Below, one piece after another: positions 8,334 through 17,540 of a DNA stretch of 64,000 nt (the stretch's first letter is position 1; each line of letters starts with the position of its first letter). The translations under genes and the position numbers were made by a program. Source of the DNA: BPJO01 sp037189665 (GTDB taxonomy: Bacteria > Planctomycetota > Phycisphaerae > Tepidisphaerales > Tepidisphaeraceae); assembly GCA_037189665.1 (NCBI GenBank), contig JBBCIV010000070.1, positions 11,962 to 75,961 of the forward strand, written 5' to 3'. The notes below the pieces were generated by a model that worked only from the letters and a program-made list of their open reading frames with translations, ran no database searches and was not told where the DNA came from.

Positions 8334-11300
8334 TCAAATTGCTCGCGCAATCGGATCCGGACTTTGATAACTCAGCACAGCCGCGCTGGCAACGCGGAAG
8401 TGCGTCACCATGTAATCATCGGTCCAGGTCGATTCTGAAACGCCAGGGTATGACTTGCCGTGATCGGGCGGACAATCGAACCCGTTGTGCCAGGTGTGCG
8501 TGATTTCTCCGCAGGCGCGATGGTGCGGGCCAAGCAGATTACGCAGAGAACTGACCAGCTCGATGCGGATCTCATTTTCACCTTCGACAAGATGGTGCCC
8601 AATTTCCACCTGGTATGGCGGCCAGAGCAACGCGCCGGCGTCTTTTCCATTGATGCGCACGTGCGCCAGCGCGGCGTTCAGCCCCGTCAGTTCGAGGACG
8701 ACCCGTTCATCCGTGGTCGGGGCGCGAAGCGAAACCGTTTCGACCCATGCAAATTTTCCCGCATAAAACGGATATCCTTCGATGTCCGGTTTGCCGTCGG
8801 AATGCTTTGACTCGGCAGTCAGCGTAAAGTCCGGTGCGAACCGAACACACCCCGCCCGTTCAGGACCATTGGAGACCGTCCCCGTCACCGCGAAATCCCC
8901 GATCAGATAAATTGATTCCAGCTCCGTTCCCTCGCGATTCTCGAACAAATCCGCCAACCCGAAGCTGGGGCGGCCAACCGGTGTGAAATCGCAGGACAAC
9001 TCGATCGTATTCGTACCCGGCCGTACCATCTTCCCGATGGAGACCGGATGAAAGGCGCGGTCGATGTAATACGGCGCCTCCTCGTAGCTTGCCGGCTGCC
9101 CGTTGACCAGAATGGTGTAATGGGCGGCGTCTTCAATCACCGCTTTCAATTCGGGCAATTCGATGCGGGTTTCAAACTGGAATTGCAGCGCCACCGGCCC
9201 GGTGTATTTTTCCGCCTCCAACTGCTTCTGAATCAGATGTGGAGCCAGCGGCGCATTCCATGCCTCCTCTCCCCTACGCCAGCGACAGCGATCCAGCGTC
9301 AGCACGTTGGGAGAGTCCCGCTGGATTCGCCCCCTGCCGGTAAGCGGAACGCGCCGCGTCGTCCGCCATTGACCGCGCGTCGCTGCGGGGGACGTTCGAT
9401 CTTCCCGAACAAGCAGCAACCGCGATTGCAACGGTGCCAAGTCGAGCGGCAATTCAAGGACATCATCCCCCGGAACGTTCTCCACGGGCGACACCTCCCC
9501 TGTCGACAAATCCCATTCCTCCAGCGCGCCATGGCCGCGCAGACGTAACGCGCCCGAAACGCCCGCAGCGGAGTTAGTGTTGACGAGATAGACGAGCTTT
9601 CCTTCATCGACACGGCGCACCTGCGCCCATACGTCCACCGCCTGCCCGCTGGTGGCAACAATGCGCACCGGCGCAGGCTCGACCGCTTCGATCGCCCGAT
9701 CCAGGGAAGCGAAGTCGGGGTCGATGGGACGAACGATCGCCTGAAGGCGCCGCTGGACGTCGGGCGATTCGATCCCGTCGATGCGCGTTGGCAGCGCGCC
9801 GGTCGAAAAAACCGCGCCGCCCGCAGCGACAAATCGTTCCAGCAGTTCCAGCGTGGTCAGGCGAACGGTCAGCAGTTCAGGCAGGATCACCACGGGATAA
9901 ACCATCTTCCCGACGCGCAATCCGTCGGCCTCGGCCTGTCCGTGGCGCGCCAGCAACGTTTCATCACCGAAATCGAAATCCCGGCGGATGCCCAGCAGAT
10001 TGCGGCACAACTGCACGAGCCGGGTGTCCATGTCCCGCACGTCGGCGGGTTCGTCGTCGCGATTGTGCGGGCGCGACATCGCGGTCGGATCATACAGGCA
10101 GAATGTCGATTCCACCGGATGCAACACCAGCACCCGCACCAGCGACTGCCCCTGCCGCAACGCCCACGAAAGGCGCGCGAACGGATCGGCGATCAAGCGG
10201 TTGTCCGGCCACCACGGTTGCTGGTACGACAGGTGCGGCACGTAAATGCGCTTCCGACGGCCTCGCATCGAATAAAATGCGCCGTGGTAGCAGCGGTAAT
10301 TGATTCCCAGCACCATCATCCAGTCGGCAATTTGCTTGCGGTCGGCGAAGCTGATGCCCTGGGAGCTGACGCCATACATTTCAGCCAGCACCTCGGTCTT
10401 GCCAAGCTGGTTGGCGGCGCTTGTCGCCTGCTTGGGCGTGAGAATGAACGGCTTGCCGGTCGGCCATTGCAGGCTGCCAGTGAGATGGTCGATCCCCGGC
10501 AGGTGCATGAACTCGTAACAGGGCATGGTCGCGCCGGTCCAGCCGATCTGGTTGTTGAGCGTGTCCTCGCCCATCAGGTGCCCGCTGAATTTCACCCCGT
10601 GCTTGCCGCACCACTCGCCGACCGGTTTGAAATATCCTTCAAGAAATAGTCCCAGCACGCAACGCCAGTAGTGATGCCGGATTTTGTGATAATCGCCGAC
10701 CGGTTTGAACAGCGAGGGCAGATGCTCGCGAAGATCGTATCCCCATTGCTCCCGGAAAATGTCAGGCAAACGGCGCGACCAGGGCAACAGGGGCGGCCGG
10801 AAGTGCGGTTCATCGACCCAGATTGCTTCGATGGTTTTTCCAAAATGCCGTGAAAAACGCGAATACCACGGGTCGCGGTAGGCCACGTTCAAATAGTCGA
10901 TCACCGCGTCGCGGTCGAGCAGGTCCAGCACGGTCCCCGACACTTCCTCGTAGTAGGCGTGCTCGGCGTCGACCGCAAGCGGGGGCTGGTCGAATTCGAC
11001 GGCTTCTCCTCGCTTGCGTATTGTCACGCCGCGGTGGGCGCGCGATGCGTCCAGGCCGGGCATGGCGCTGGGCATGTAACCGGCCTGGAGCCAGACCTTG
11101 ATGTTTAACTGCTCGGAACGCTCGATGATGCGCCCGATGATCTCCATCCATTCGTCGCCGAGATACCGCGTGCGCAGCCCGTTGAACGTCCGCGCGATCA
11201 CCGCGCCCCACCCCGCCGCCGCCAGTTCGTCCAGTTGACGCAGAATCTGGTCGACTTCCAGCCGATCATTCAACATCCATAACGCAACGCCGCGATAAAC

Positions 11301-11336
11301 GTTGTCCGGCTTCAGAAATACCTGCCTGTTCACCAT
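8334..11336 (-). CDS. GH106-like glycoside hydrolase (probable alpha-L-rhamnosidase)
   Basis: A 1000-residue enzyme with the layout of large GH106/GH2-superfamily rhamnosidases. The N-terminal TIM-barrel-like half begins KPDNVYRGVALWMLND. Acidic motifs useful for catalysis are AIWVDEPHF near 174 and GHLMGEDTL near 255. The middle has an alpha/beta domain (VVILPELLTV), and the C-terminus has two jelly-roll sugar-binding domains (ALAHVRINGKDAGALLWPPY near 892). No signal peptide is seen. The start at 11336 has GAAGGAG eight bases upstream; the open frame runs further into the next gene. The GH106 assignment rests on overall pattern. GH2-type is the main alternative. Confidence 0.72.
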   Translation of the reverse strand: MVNRQVFLKPDNVYRGVALWMLNDRLEVDQILRQLDELAAAGWGAVIARTFNGLRTRYLGDEWMEIIGRIIERSEQLNIKVWLQAGYMPSAMPGLDASRAHRGVTIRKRGEAVEFDQPPLAVDAEHAYYEEVSGTVLDLLDRDAVIDYLNVAYRDPWYSRFSRHFGKTIEAIWVDEPHFRPPLLPWSRRLPDIFREQWGYDLREHLPSLFKPVGDYHKIRHHYWRCVLGLFLEGYFKPVGEWCGKHGVKFSGHLMGEDTLNNQIGWTGATMPCYEFMHLPGIDHLTGSLQWPTGKPFILTPKQATSAANQLGKTEVLAEMYGVSSQGISFADRKQIADWMMVLGINYRCYHGAFYSMRGRRKRIYVPHLSYQQPWWPDNRLIADPFARLSWALRQGQSLVRVLVLHPVESTFCLYDPTAMSRPHNRDDEPADVRDMDTRLVQLCRNLLGIRRDFDFGDETLLARHGQAEADGLRVGKMVYPVVILPELLTVRLTTLELLERFVAAGGAVFSTGALPTRIDGIESPDVQRRLQAIVRPIDPDFASLDRAIEAVEPAPVRIVATSGQAVDVWAQVRRVDEGKLVYLVNTNSAAGVSGALRLRGHGALEEWDLSTGEVSPVENVPGDDVLELPLDLAPLQSRLLLVREDRTSPAATRGQWRTTRRVPLTGRGRIQRDSPNVLTLDRCRWRRGEEAWNAPLAPHLIQKQLEAEKYTGPVALQFQFETRIELPELKAVIEDAAHYTILVNGQPASYEEAPYYIDRAFHPVSIGKMVRPGTNTIELSCDFTPVGRPSFGLADLFENREGTELESIYLIGDFAVTGTVSNGPERAGCVRFAPDFTLTAESKHSDGKPDIEGYPFYAGKFAWVETVSLRAPTTDERVVLELTGLNAALAHVRINGKDAGALLWPPYQVEIGHHLVEGENEIRIELVSSLRNLLGPHHRACGEITHTWHNGFDCPPDHGKSYPGVSESTWTDDYMVTHFRVASAAVLSYQSPDPIARAI

Positions 11337-11404
11337 CCGCTCCTTCATTTGTTCACAGGAAAACGTCTGTATTGTTCCAATGTTCTGGAAAGAAAAACGC
11401 CGAT

Positions 11405-12883
11405 TTACTCCGATGCGATCAATACGGCTTCGATGCCCAGCGTCTCGGCGATCTTCATCAGCGTGGAACCGCGATGCCCTATGCCCAGCGCAAAGTGATG
11501 CGTCGGCCCTTCGGCCACCCACCGCTTCAGGAACGTTCGCACGTCCGGCTTGAAGAACGCGCGCGTATTGGTGTTGCCGGTCGCGGGAATCGGGCCATGA
11601 ACGCTCTGGCCTTCGGCGATGACGAACTTGAAACGCCCGTCATGCGTCTGGCTGCACGAAAGCATCGTGATCGGCCCTTCCTTGATCTTGAACTCCACCG
11701 ACGCGCCCGAACCGGGCTTGCCGTGATATTTCTTCAAACTGCGCAGGACCGGGCGGCCGTCGGCGATGTTGATGTGGTGCGGCCCGTCGTGCCCGACCAG
11801 CACGAACCCCTCGGCGAAATCGACCGGATGAAACTCGGCAAAGCTGCCGCCAATTCCCAGGCGGTCGAGAATTAACATCGCCACGCAGGTCTTCAGATCA
11901 TTTTCCCCACACATCGGAAAGCCGGCCGCCGTCAGCATGGAATTACCGACGATGAAGTTGGTCACCAGCTGACGCATCTCCGATCCGGCTTCGGCCTCGT
12001 AGTAATACGCCAGCCCGTCAAGATTCTTTTCTTCGACGAAACGCTCCAGCGCCACCGCGACGCGGGCGGCGACAGCAAGGTCCGCGTCGGTTAGCTTGAC
12101 GGTGACCGGATCGACTTTCGGGTCAGGCGTGTCGAAAAATTCCAGGATATGCTTCGACCGCTCGGCGATCTGCGCATCGGTCACGACGCGGTAGTGCTTC
12201 ATCACGTCATCCGGCTCACACATGACCACATGTAGCCCGAAACCAGCGGTGAACATCGTCGGGTCGTGGTGCATGTCGAGCATGGCTTCCAAGGCGTGCC
12301 CCATCTGGCCGAGTCGTGCGCCGCGCAGGTCGTGCCGCACGCGCGCCACGTCACACCATTCGGACAATTCCGCCTCGGCTTGGGCGTCGCCGTGCAGATG
12401 CCCAATGATGACCGGAGGCGGCTTGCGCCCCATGCGAACCGATACCCCCGCAAATTCAGGAACTGAACAGATGTTGTCATTAGCTAACTGCATCCGGGTG
12501 GTGCACTGGTCGTACCGGATGCGATCGAGCGGCTGTAGCGCCACCAGCACAATGGGCACGTTCAATTCCCTCGCCATAATGCCCCAGGTGGCGCTCGTGG
12601 CGTAAGTCAACATATTGCAGAAGATCAGGTCGAAATCGCCGGCCTTGAGATCGCGAACCGCCTTGTAGGCGCTTTCGGCGTTATCGACCATTCCCAGATC
12701 AGTGACGATAACGCCCCGTTGTCTAATACGATCGGCAAGCAGATTGTGATGTCCCATCAATTCATCGAGCAAACCCTCGAATTGCGACCAGTACGTGTCG
12801 TGGCCGACTCCGAACAGTCCTATGTGTGCCTGAAGCGGCTTGCGACGGGAAATTTGAAGAACAGATTGGGGACTTGAGTTCAT
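11405..12883 (-). CDS. L-arabinose/L-fucose isomerase family protein
   Basis: A 492-residue protein of the AraA/FucI fold. The N-terminal alpha/beta domain (HIGLFGVGHDTYWSQFEGL) is followed by a domain with NVPIVLVALQPLD. A probable metal-binding Glu sits in AGFPMCGENDLKT near residue 330, and His-rich C-terminal motifs (THHFALGIGHRG) follow. Family members interconvert aldoses and ketoses using Mn2+. Many planctomycete paralogues have unknown substrates. It starts a minus-strand run with the GH106-like gene 68 bases downstream. It is divergent from a second, distantly related isomerase gene at 13401. Confidence 0.82.
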   Translation of the reverse strand: MNSSPQSVLQISRRKPLQAHIGLFGVGHDTYWSQFEGLLDELMGHHNLLADRIRQRGVIVTDLGMVDNAESAYKAVRDLKAGDFDLIFCNMLTYATSATWGIMARELNVPIVLVALQPLDRIRYDQCTTRMQLANDNICSVPEFAGVSVRMGRKPPPVIIGHLHGDAQAEAELSEWCDVARVRHDLRGARLGQMGHALEAMLDMHHDPTMFTAGFGLHVVMCEPDDVMKHYRVVTDAQIAERSKHILEFFDTPDPKVDPVTVKLTDADLAVAARVAVALERFVEEKNLDGLAYYYEAEAGSEMRQLVTNFIVGNSMLTAAGFPMCGENDLKTCVAMLILDRLGIGGSFAEFHPVDFAEGFVLVGHDGPHHINIADGRPVLRSLKKYHGKPGSGASVEFKIKEGPITMLSCSQTHDGRFKFVIAEGQSVHGPIPATGNTNTRAFFKPDVRTFLKRWVAEGPTHHFALGIGHRGSTLMKIAETLGIEAVLIASE

Positions 12884-13042
12884 ACTGGTGCTTGGATTAA
12901 CGCAAACAAATCAACCGCATGCCTCGCTCCGACGAATACCCCATCCGCCATACTCAGCAAGCAAATTCCGCCTTGTCGCCTGACCGTAAGAAATCCGCTT
13001 GCCGGTCAAGGCGTAACACGATCTTTCCGACTTTGCCGCTCA

Positions 13043-13062
13043 ATTGTATTCTTGTATACAAT
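13043..13062 (+). promoter_or_regulatory. FadR-type (GntR) operator, copy 1
   Basis: ATTGTATTCTTGTATACAAT has 7-bp outer arms (ATTGTAT/ATACAAT) and a perfect inner palindrome TTGTATACAA, which fits the published FadR-subfamily GntR pattern t.GTa-tAC.a. It is identical over 20 bases to the copy at 16269. A weak promoter could overlap it: TTGTAT at 13052-13057 and AATATT at 13075-13080 with a 17-base spacer. Confidence 0.65.
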
Positions 13063-13127
13063 AATGACAACCTCAATATTCTGCCAGCTTGTGGCACGGC
13101 AAGCATTTTGTCATACGAACGGGAATA

Positions 13128-13240
13128 ACTACGTAGGAATTTGGGCTGACGTTATCGGTGCGGGCAAGGCAGGAGGTTACGATCGCCTCCTGACGGCAGC
13201 AGCGCGGGCAAAGGCGAAGGAAGGTCAGGAGAAAAAGCTG
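13128..13240 (+). pseudogene. Relic of a Gfo/Idh/MocA oxidoreductase gene with internal deletion
   Basis: The bases around 13131-13165 match the start of the intact gene at 16371, with the ATG changed to ACG: GGAATTT, GGCT, then ATCGGTGCGGGCAA. They are followed directly by a match to that gene's codons near 16680-16725 (CGCCTCCTGACGGCAGCAGC). Translated, VIGAGK is joined to YDRLLTAAARAKAK, compared with VIGAGN and CDRILTAAAQAKVK in the intact protein. About 85 to 95 residues between the two blocks are missing, and the rest of the gene is absent. Confidence 0.75.
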
Positions 13241-13400
13241 CTCGTCTCAAATCGAAACACGGTCGCCAGGGGAGTTTGCAGCTGTTCCGTGACGACGTTA
13301 TTGCTCTAGTAAAGGCGATTCGCGTGTCACTACATGGGCACATTTCACGTATCCATCTCAAATAGCTGCGGATAAGCGCCATACTGGCGAAAGATGATCT

Positions 13401-14801
13401 ATGAACACTCCCTCCAAAAAGCCATTGCTCGGGCTATGTCCCATCGGCAAGTTCGTTTTCAGCCACGAGGATGCCATTCGCCAGAAGCAGGCAATACAGG
13501 AAAGGCTGCGCCGATGGGACGTGCGATTTGTGGACATTGAGGGCGTGTTGCCCGATGGGCTGGTGCGCGATCAGAAACACGTGGATACCGTGGTACGACA
13601 TTTCCAGGCAAAAAACGTGGATGCGCTATTTGTACCGCACTGCAATTTCGGCACCGAAGGCGCAGTGGGGCAGATTGGGCGCGATTTGGGCGTGCCCGTG
13701 CTGCTATGGGGGCCGCGTGATGAAGCTCCACTGCCTGACGGCACTCGCCTGCGTGATACGCTCTGCGGGATGTTCGCCTCTAGCAAGGTGCTGCACAAGC
13801 TAGGCGTGCCATTCGCCTACATTGAGAACTGCCGCACGGACGACCCCGCCTTCCAGACCGGCTTGGATACGTTTCTCCGTGCCGTTCACTCGGCCGACGC
13901 GCTGCGACGGGGCACGCGCATCGGATTGCTCGGCCAGCGGATCGATTTCTTCTGGACGACGATCATAAACGAGAGTGAATTGCTCGAGCGTTTTCGTGTT
14001 CAAGTACAGCCGCTGGATATGGTGACCTTCATCAGCAACGTCAGGAAACGCGTCGCCAAGGACACCTCGAAGTATGCGGCGGAGATGAACGAGCTGGCCA
14101 AGACCATCGCCATCGAGGGCTATTCCGACCCAAAGACCTTTCACAACGTGCTGGCCGTGCACGACGAGATGCTGGCGCTGGCCGAGGAATACGACCTGGA
14201 AGGGCTGGCCGTTCAGGATTTCAATTCGCTGGTGGATGAAATGGGGACATATTGCTTCCTCGCCAATGGCATGGTCGCGGAAAAGCTGGCCATCGGGCTG
14301 GAGTCTGACGTTCTCGGCGCGCTCAGCGGCATTCTGCTTAACCGCGTGATGTTCAACCGCGAGCCATCGTTCCTCGCTGAGTTCACCGTGCGCCATCCGC
14401 AAGATGACAACGGCGTATTGATGTGGCATGCCGGCGCGCCACCTTCGATGTTGCATTCGTCAGACCGCATTCGCCTGGGACATCATTGGATCCTGCCCAG
14501 TCCATTGCCCGGCATGCCCCACTTCCGCCTGAAGGATGGCCCGCTGACCGTGACTCGCTTCGATGGTGACCACGGCCAATACCAGCTGGCCATCGGTCAA
14601 GGCCATTCCATGGGCGGCCCACATACGCTGAACAATTATCTTTGGATGAAGGTGGACCACTGGACTCGCTGGGAAAAGCGTTTGATGGAATCCCCTTTCA
14701 TCCATCACACCGCCATGGCCTACGGGCATTACGGCGATGCTCTGGAGCAGGCATGCCGGTTTGTGCCAGGACTTGAGCCCGTGAGGTTGGACCGACAGTG
14801 A
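13401..14801 (+). CDS. L-fucose isomerase-like protein
   Basis: A 466-residue cytoplasmic protein with the fucose/arabinose isomerase fold: the N-terminal domain starts PLLGLCPIGKFVFSHEDA, the second domain has GTRIGLLGQRIDFFW near 175, and VQDFNSLVDEMGTY near 272 carries candidate metal-binding acids. C-terminal histidines occur in FIHHTAMAYGHYGD near 435. It is shorter than classical FucI (about 590) and resembles the broad uncharacterised family. It is divergent from the 12883 isomerase-like gene. The region upstream is a duplicated promoter segment from the 16371 gene, so its expression may have been captured by that operator. Confidence 0.82.
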   Translation: MNTPSKKPLLGLCPIGKFVFSHEDAIRQKQAIQERLRRWDVRFVDIEGVLPDGLVRDQKHVDTVVRHFQAKNVDALFVPHCNFGTEGAVGQIGRDLGVPVLLWGPRDEAPLPDGTRLRDTLCGMFASSKVLHKLGVPFAYIENCRTDDPAFQTGLDTFLRAVHSADALRRGTRIGLLGQRIDFFWTTIINESELLERFRVQVQPLDMVTFISNVRKRVAKDTSKYAAEMNELAKTIAIEGYSDPKTFHNVLAVHDEMLALAEEYDLEGLAVQDFNSLVDEMGTYCFLANGMVAEKLAIGLESDVLGALSGILLNRVMFNREPSFLAEFTVRHPQDDNGVLMWHAGAPPSMLHSSDRIRLGHHWILPSPLPGMPHFRLKDGPLTVTRFDGDHGQYQLAIGQGHSMGGPHTLNNYLWMKVDHWTRWEKRLMESPFIHHTAMAYGHYGDALEQACRFVPGLEPVRLDRQ

Positions 14802-14832
14802 CGCGCTTTCTTTAAAAGCCCGGACAGGAGCA

Positions 14833-16131
14833 TCAACAGTTCCACTGCACGAGAACGACTGAATGTTGCCTGAGTGACAGGATCACCGGCCCAACGCTTG
14901 ATTCGGCGGCAGGCTCAAAGCTGTGTTCTTGATCGATCAGCTGAATTCGGTGGGCGATCGGATGCCCAGTTAGTCCGGCACTGCGAATCGAGACATTTCG
15001 TTCGTGCGTGCTGAAGTTGGCGATCATTGCCGCACCGCTCTTGCCATCGGCCGATCGTGTGGCCAGAACATCGATGCCGGGCGTCTCGCATCTGACGGCG
15101 ACCCGCTCGGGATAGTTCAACAGTTCGCGGAATGCCTTGAACGCATGAAAAGTCTTCTGCGGCACGCCGTAGTAGTCAAAAAGTCCACAATACCAAGTCA
15201 TAGCCTGGGCGTCGTAGTAATTCATAACCTCGACGGGCGCATCCTGCATACGGATGAGCGTACTGGCACAGAACGCGGCGCCTTCTTCGCTTTTGAGTTT
15301 CTGAAAACTGTTATGGCGGCGGATTTCCGCATCCTGCGAACGGCATGACGCCGGCGCATAGTTCCACTCGGTCACGAATATCGGAGTGCCTGCATAGCCG
15401 CAGTCATCAAGTCGCCGGCGGACGTCGTGCGCGCGGCTAACGAATCCGTCCGGCTGTTGTGCGTAAAGGTGCCAGGAGTAGAAATCGAGCGGAAGCTGAT
15501 GGTCGCGACAATACTCGAAGAAACCAGGATAGGACGGCTTGTCGAACATGCACGCCGCCGGCCCGCCGACTTTGATTCGCGAGTCGTGCTGCTTCAAAAG
15601 GAGAGCGGTGACGCGGTAGAGTTCGAAATAATCTTCACAGGTACCGGACCACATTGGGAGGCCAACGTCATGTTCGTTCCATATTTCCCAGTAGTCAACG
15701 GCGCCGGGCAAGCCATCGGCCCAGCCCTCGGTGTAGTGCCGCACGATGCCGAGGCAAATGCGTGCCCACCGCACATAGTCAGTTGGTTTGAAAACGTACC
15801 GCCGCCGGGCATAGTGTTCGATGCTCGTTCCGAGGCGGTAGATGATCTTAGCGCCGGTGTCCAAGATGGAACGCAGGTAATCGTCGGTCGGGCCAAAGCA
15901 ATAGCTGTCGGGATCGTCCGGATCGGCTTCAAAGTTGGGAAAGATCTGCGGCACATCCACCTCGCGCGGATGCGGCCAATTGGTGTCATGCAAACGCACC
16001 CAAGGCACACCGAGTTCGCGAAACCGATGACCGTTATTCAGCAGCCCGCCGAAACTGATCGGGCCGTTGTTCACTCCATGCAAGGGTTTGAGATCACCTT
16101 GCGGTATCGCGAAATCGATATCGATATTCAT
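14833..16131 (-). CDS. Glycoside hydrolase family 39-like enzyme
   Basis: A 432-residue clan GH-A retaining glycosidase. The acid/base Glu is in WEIWNEHD near residue 149 (the NE dipeptide typical of the clan) and the nucleophile Glu is in FVTEWNYAPA near 254. The opening HGVNNGPISFGGLLNNG matches GH39 xylosidase/iduronidase-type proteins. A C-terminal beta-sandwich follows residue 320. No signal peptide is visible. It is divergent from the oxidoreductase at 16371, and the shared 240-base region carries operator copy 2. Substrate could be a beta-xyloside or a related pentoside; this is inferred from the family. Confidence 0.83.
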   Translation of the reverse strand: MNIDIDFAIPQGDLKPLHGVNNGPISFGGLLNNGHRFRELGVPWVRLHDTNWPHPREVDVPQIFPNFEADPDDPDSYCFGPTDDYLRSILDTGAKIIYRLGTSIEHYARRRYVFKPTDYVRWARICLGIVRHYTEGWADGLPGAVDYWEIWNEHDVGLPMWSGTCEDYFELYRVTALLLKQHDSRIKVGGPAACMFDKPSYPGFFEYCRDHQLPLDFYSWHLYAQQPDGFVSRAHDVRRRLDDCGYAGTPIFVTEWNYAPASCRSQDAEIRRHNSFQKLKSEEGAAFCASTLIRMQDAPVEVMNYYDAQAMTWYCGLFDYYGVPQKTFHAFKAFRELLNYPERVAVRCETPGIDVLATRSADGKSGAAMIANFSTHERNVSIRSAGLTGHPIAHRIQLIDQEHSFEPAAESSVGPVILSLRQHSVVLVQWNC

Positions 16132-16268
16132 GCGGTTTCCCGTTCCAGCGAGTGAAACGATGCCATGACCTTCCGGAAGTCCCTTTGGTTGGGAGAAAAG
16201 ACGATGCTGGCATCTCGGCGCAACCCGTCAATGGATTCTATTTCAGCTCTTTCCAATTTTGCCACCCA

Positions 16269-16288
16269 ATTGTATTCTTGTATACAAT
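16269..16288 (+). promoter_or_regulatory. FadR-type (GntR) operator with overlapping promoter, copy 2
   Basis: ATTGTATTCTTGTATACAAT is identical to copy 1 and lies 82 bases upstream of the 16371 start. TTGTAT (16278-16283) and TATATT (16301-16306) are spaced by 17 bases and could form the promoter, which would place the operator over the -35 box, as expected for a repressor. It may also serve the divergent GH39 gene. Confidence 0.7.
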
Positions 16289-16370
16289 CATAGCAACCCT
16301 TATATTTCGGTTTAGCTTTGAGGCGCTATAAGTGGATGTCGTGTTGTCGTCATATCAATGTGGGATAGCT

Positions 16371-17540
16371 ATGCAGGAATTTAGGCTAGGTGTGATCGGT
16401 GCTGGCAATCGCGGCAAACTTGCCGATCTCGCTCACCGCCCCAATGAGGGATGCCGCCTGGTCGCGGCGGCAGATGTAGAAGAGGCCCCCTTACGACGAT
16501 TTCGCGAAGTTTATGGGCCGGAGGCAATGGTCACTCGCGATTACCGGGAACTGCTTGCCAAGCCGAACATCGACGCCGTCTTCATTACCAGTCCCGATCA
16601 TCTCCACGAAGAGCACGCCCTCGCCGCAATCGCTGCGGGAAAGGCAGTGTATCTGGAAAAACCAATGGCGATCACAGTCGAAGGATGCGACCGCATCCTG
16701 ACGGCGGCAGCGCAGGCGAAGGTCAAACTGTACCTCGGCCATAACATGCGGCACTTCCCCGTCATCCGAAAGATGAAAGAACTCATCGCTGCTGGGGCGA
16801 TCGGGCAAGTTAAAAGCGGATGGTGCCGACATTTCATCAGTTATGGGGGAGATGCTTACTTCAAAGATTGGCACGCCGACCGAACGCGTTCCACGAGCCT
16901 GCTCCTGCAAAAGGGGGCGCACGACATTGATGTGCTCCACTGGCTGTGCGGCTCGTACACCCAGCGTGTGACGGCCATGGGCAGCCTGAGCGTCTACAAC
17001 ACCATCACCGACCGACATGGCCCGGACGAACGAGGCAACGCGTCATGGTCGCTGGACAACTGGCCGCCGTTGTCACAAAAGCAGTTGAACCCGATCGTCG
17101 ACGTCGAGGACTTGAGTCTGGTGCTGATGGAGCTGGAAAGCGGTGCCCTATGTTCGTACCAGCAATGCCACTACAGCCCCGACGCCTGGCGGAACTACAC
17201 CATCATCGGCACCGAAGGCCGCATCGAAAATTTCGGCGATGTTCCAAGCGATTCGACCGTCGTGCGCCTGTGGAACCGCCGCTGCTATTACAAACCCGAA
17301 GGAGATGAGGAATTCCGGTTCCCCAACGAAACCATCGAAGGTCACGGCGGCGCCGACCCGCGCATCATCGACGAATTTCTTCGCTATCTGCGCGAAGGCG
17401 GTAAAACCGACACCTCTCCCGTCGCCGCGCGCAACGCCGTTGCCACTGGCTGCCTGGCTACCGCATCGCTTCGAAACGGCAGCACGCCCGCGTTCATTCC
17501 GCCTTTGCCTCGCAATATTGCGGATTGGTACATGTCGTGA
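16371..17540 (+). CDS. Gfo/Idh/MocA family oxidoreductase
   Basis: A 389-residue NAD(P)-dependent dehydrogenase-type enzyme. The Rossmann motif GVIGAGNRGK lies at residues 6-15 and YLEKPMAI near 95 carries the family lysine. LLQKGAHDIDVLHWL near 185 holds the likely catalytic His. The length and the insertion before VDVEDLSLV suggest the larger sugar-dehydrogenase subgroup. The start at 16371 is chosen because translation from it begins at the first beta strand and the homologous position is mutated (ACG) in the relic at 13131. It is controlled, by position, by operator copy 2. Confidence 0.9.
   Translation: MQEFRLGVIGAGNRGKLADLAHRPNEGCRLVAAADVEEAPLRRFREVYGPEAMVTRDYRELLAKPNIDAVFITSPDHLHEEHALAAIAAGKAVYLEKPMAITVEGCDRILTAAAQAKVKLYLGHNMRHFPVIRKMKELIAAGAIGQVKSGWCRHFISYGGDAYFKDWHADRTRSTSLLLQKGAHDIDVLHWLCGSYTQRVTAMGSLSVYNTITDRHGPDERGNASWSLDNWPPLSQKQLNPIVDVEDLSLVLMELESGALCSYQQCHYSPDAWRNYTIIGTEGRIENFGDVPSDSTVVRLWNRRCYYKPEGDEEFRFPNETIEGHGGADPRIIDEFLRYLREGGKTDTSPVAARNAVATGCLATASLRNGSTPAFIPPLPRNIADWYMS

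Larger units (their letters stand above)
12884..13400. other. 517-base divergent intergenic region
   Basis: It separates the two isomerase-like genes. It holds a FadR-type operator at 13043-13062 and a relic of an oxidoreductase gene at 13128-13240. From about 13022 the sequence matches the region upstream of the intact oxidoreductase gene at 16371. Nothing else supportable was seen in 12884-13020 or 13250-13390. Confidence 0.6.

Noticed and set aside
12919..13128. 69-residue plus-strand frame in the divergent region
   Set aside because: It runs through the operator and promoter copy, with no binding site and no protein-like features.
16293..16305. AACCCTTATA upstream of the oxidoreductase as a relative of the hairpin at 2963
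   Set aside because: It lacks the second arm (AGGGTT), so no hairpin forms; the match is short and likely chance.
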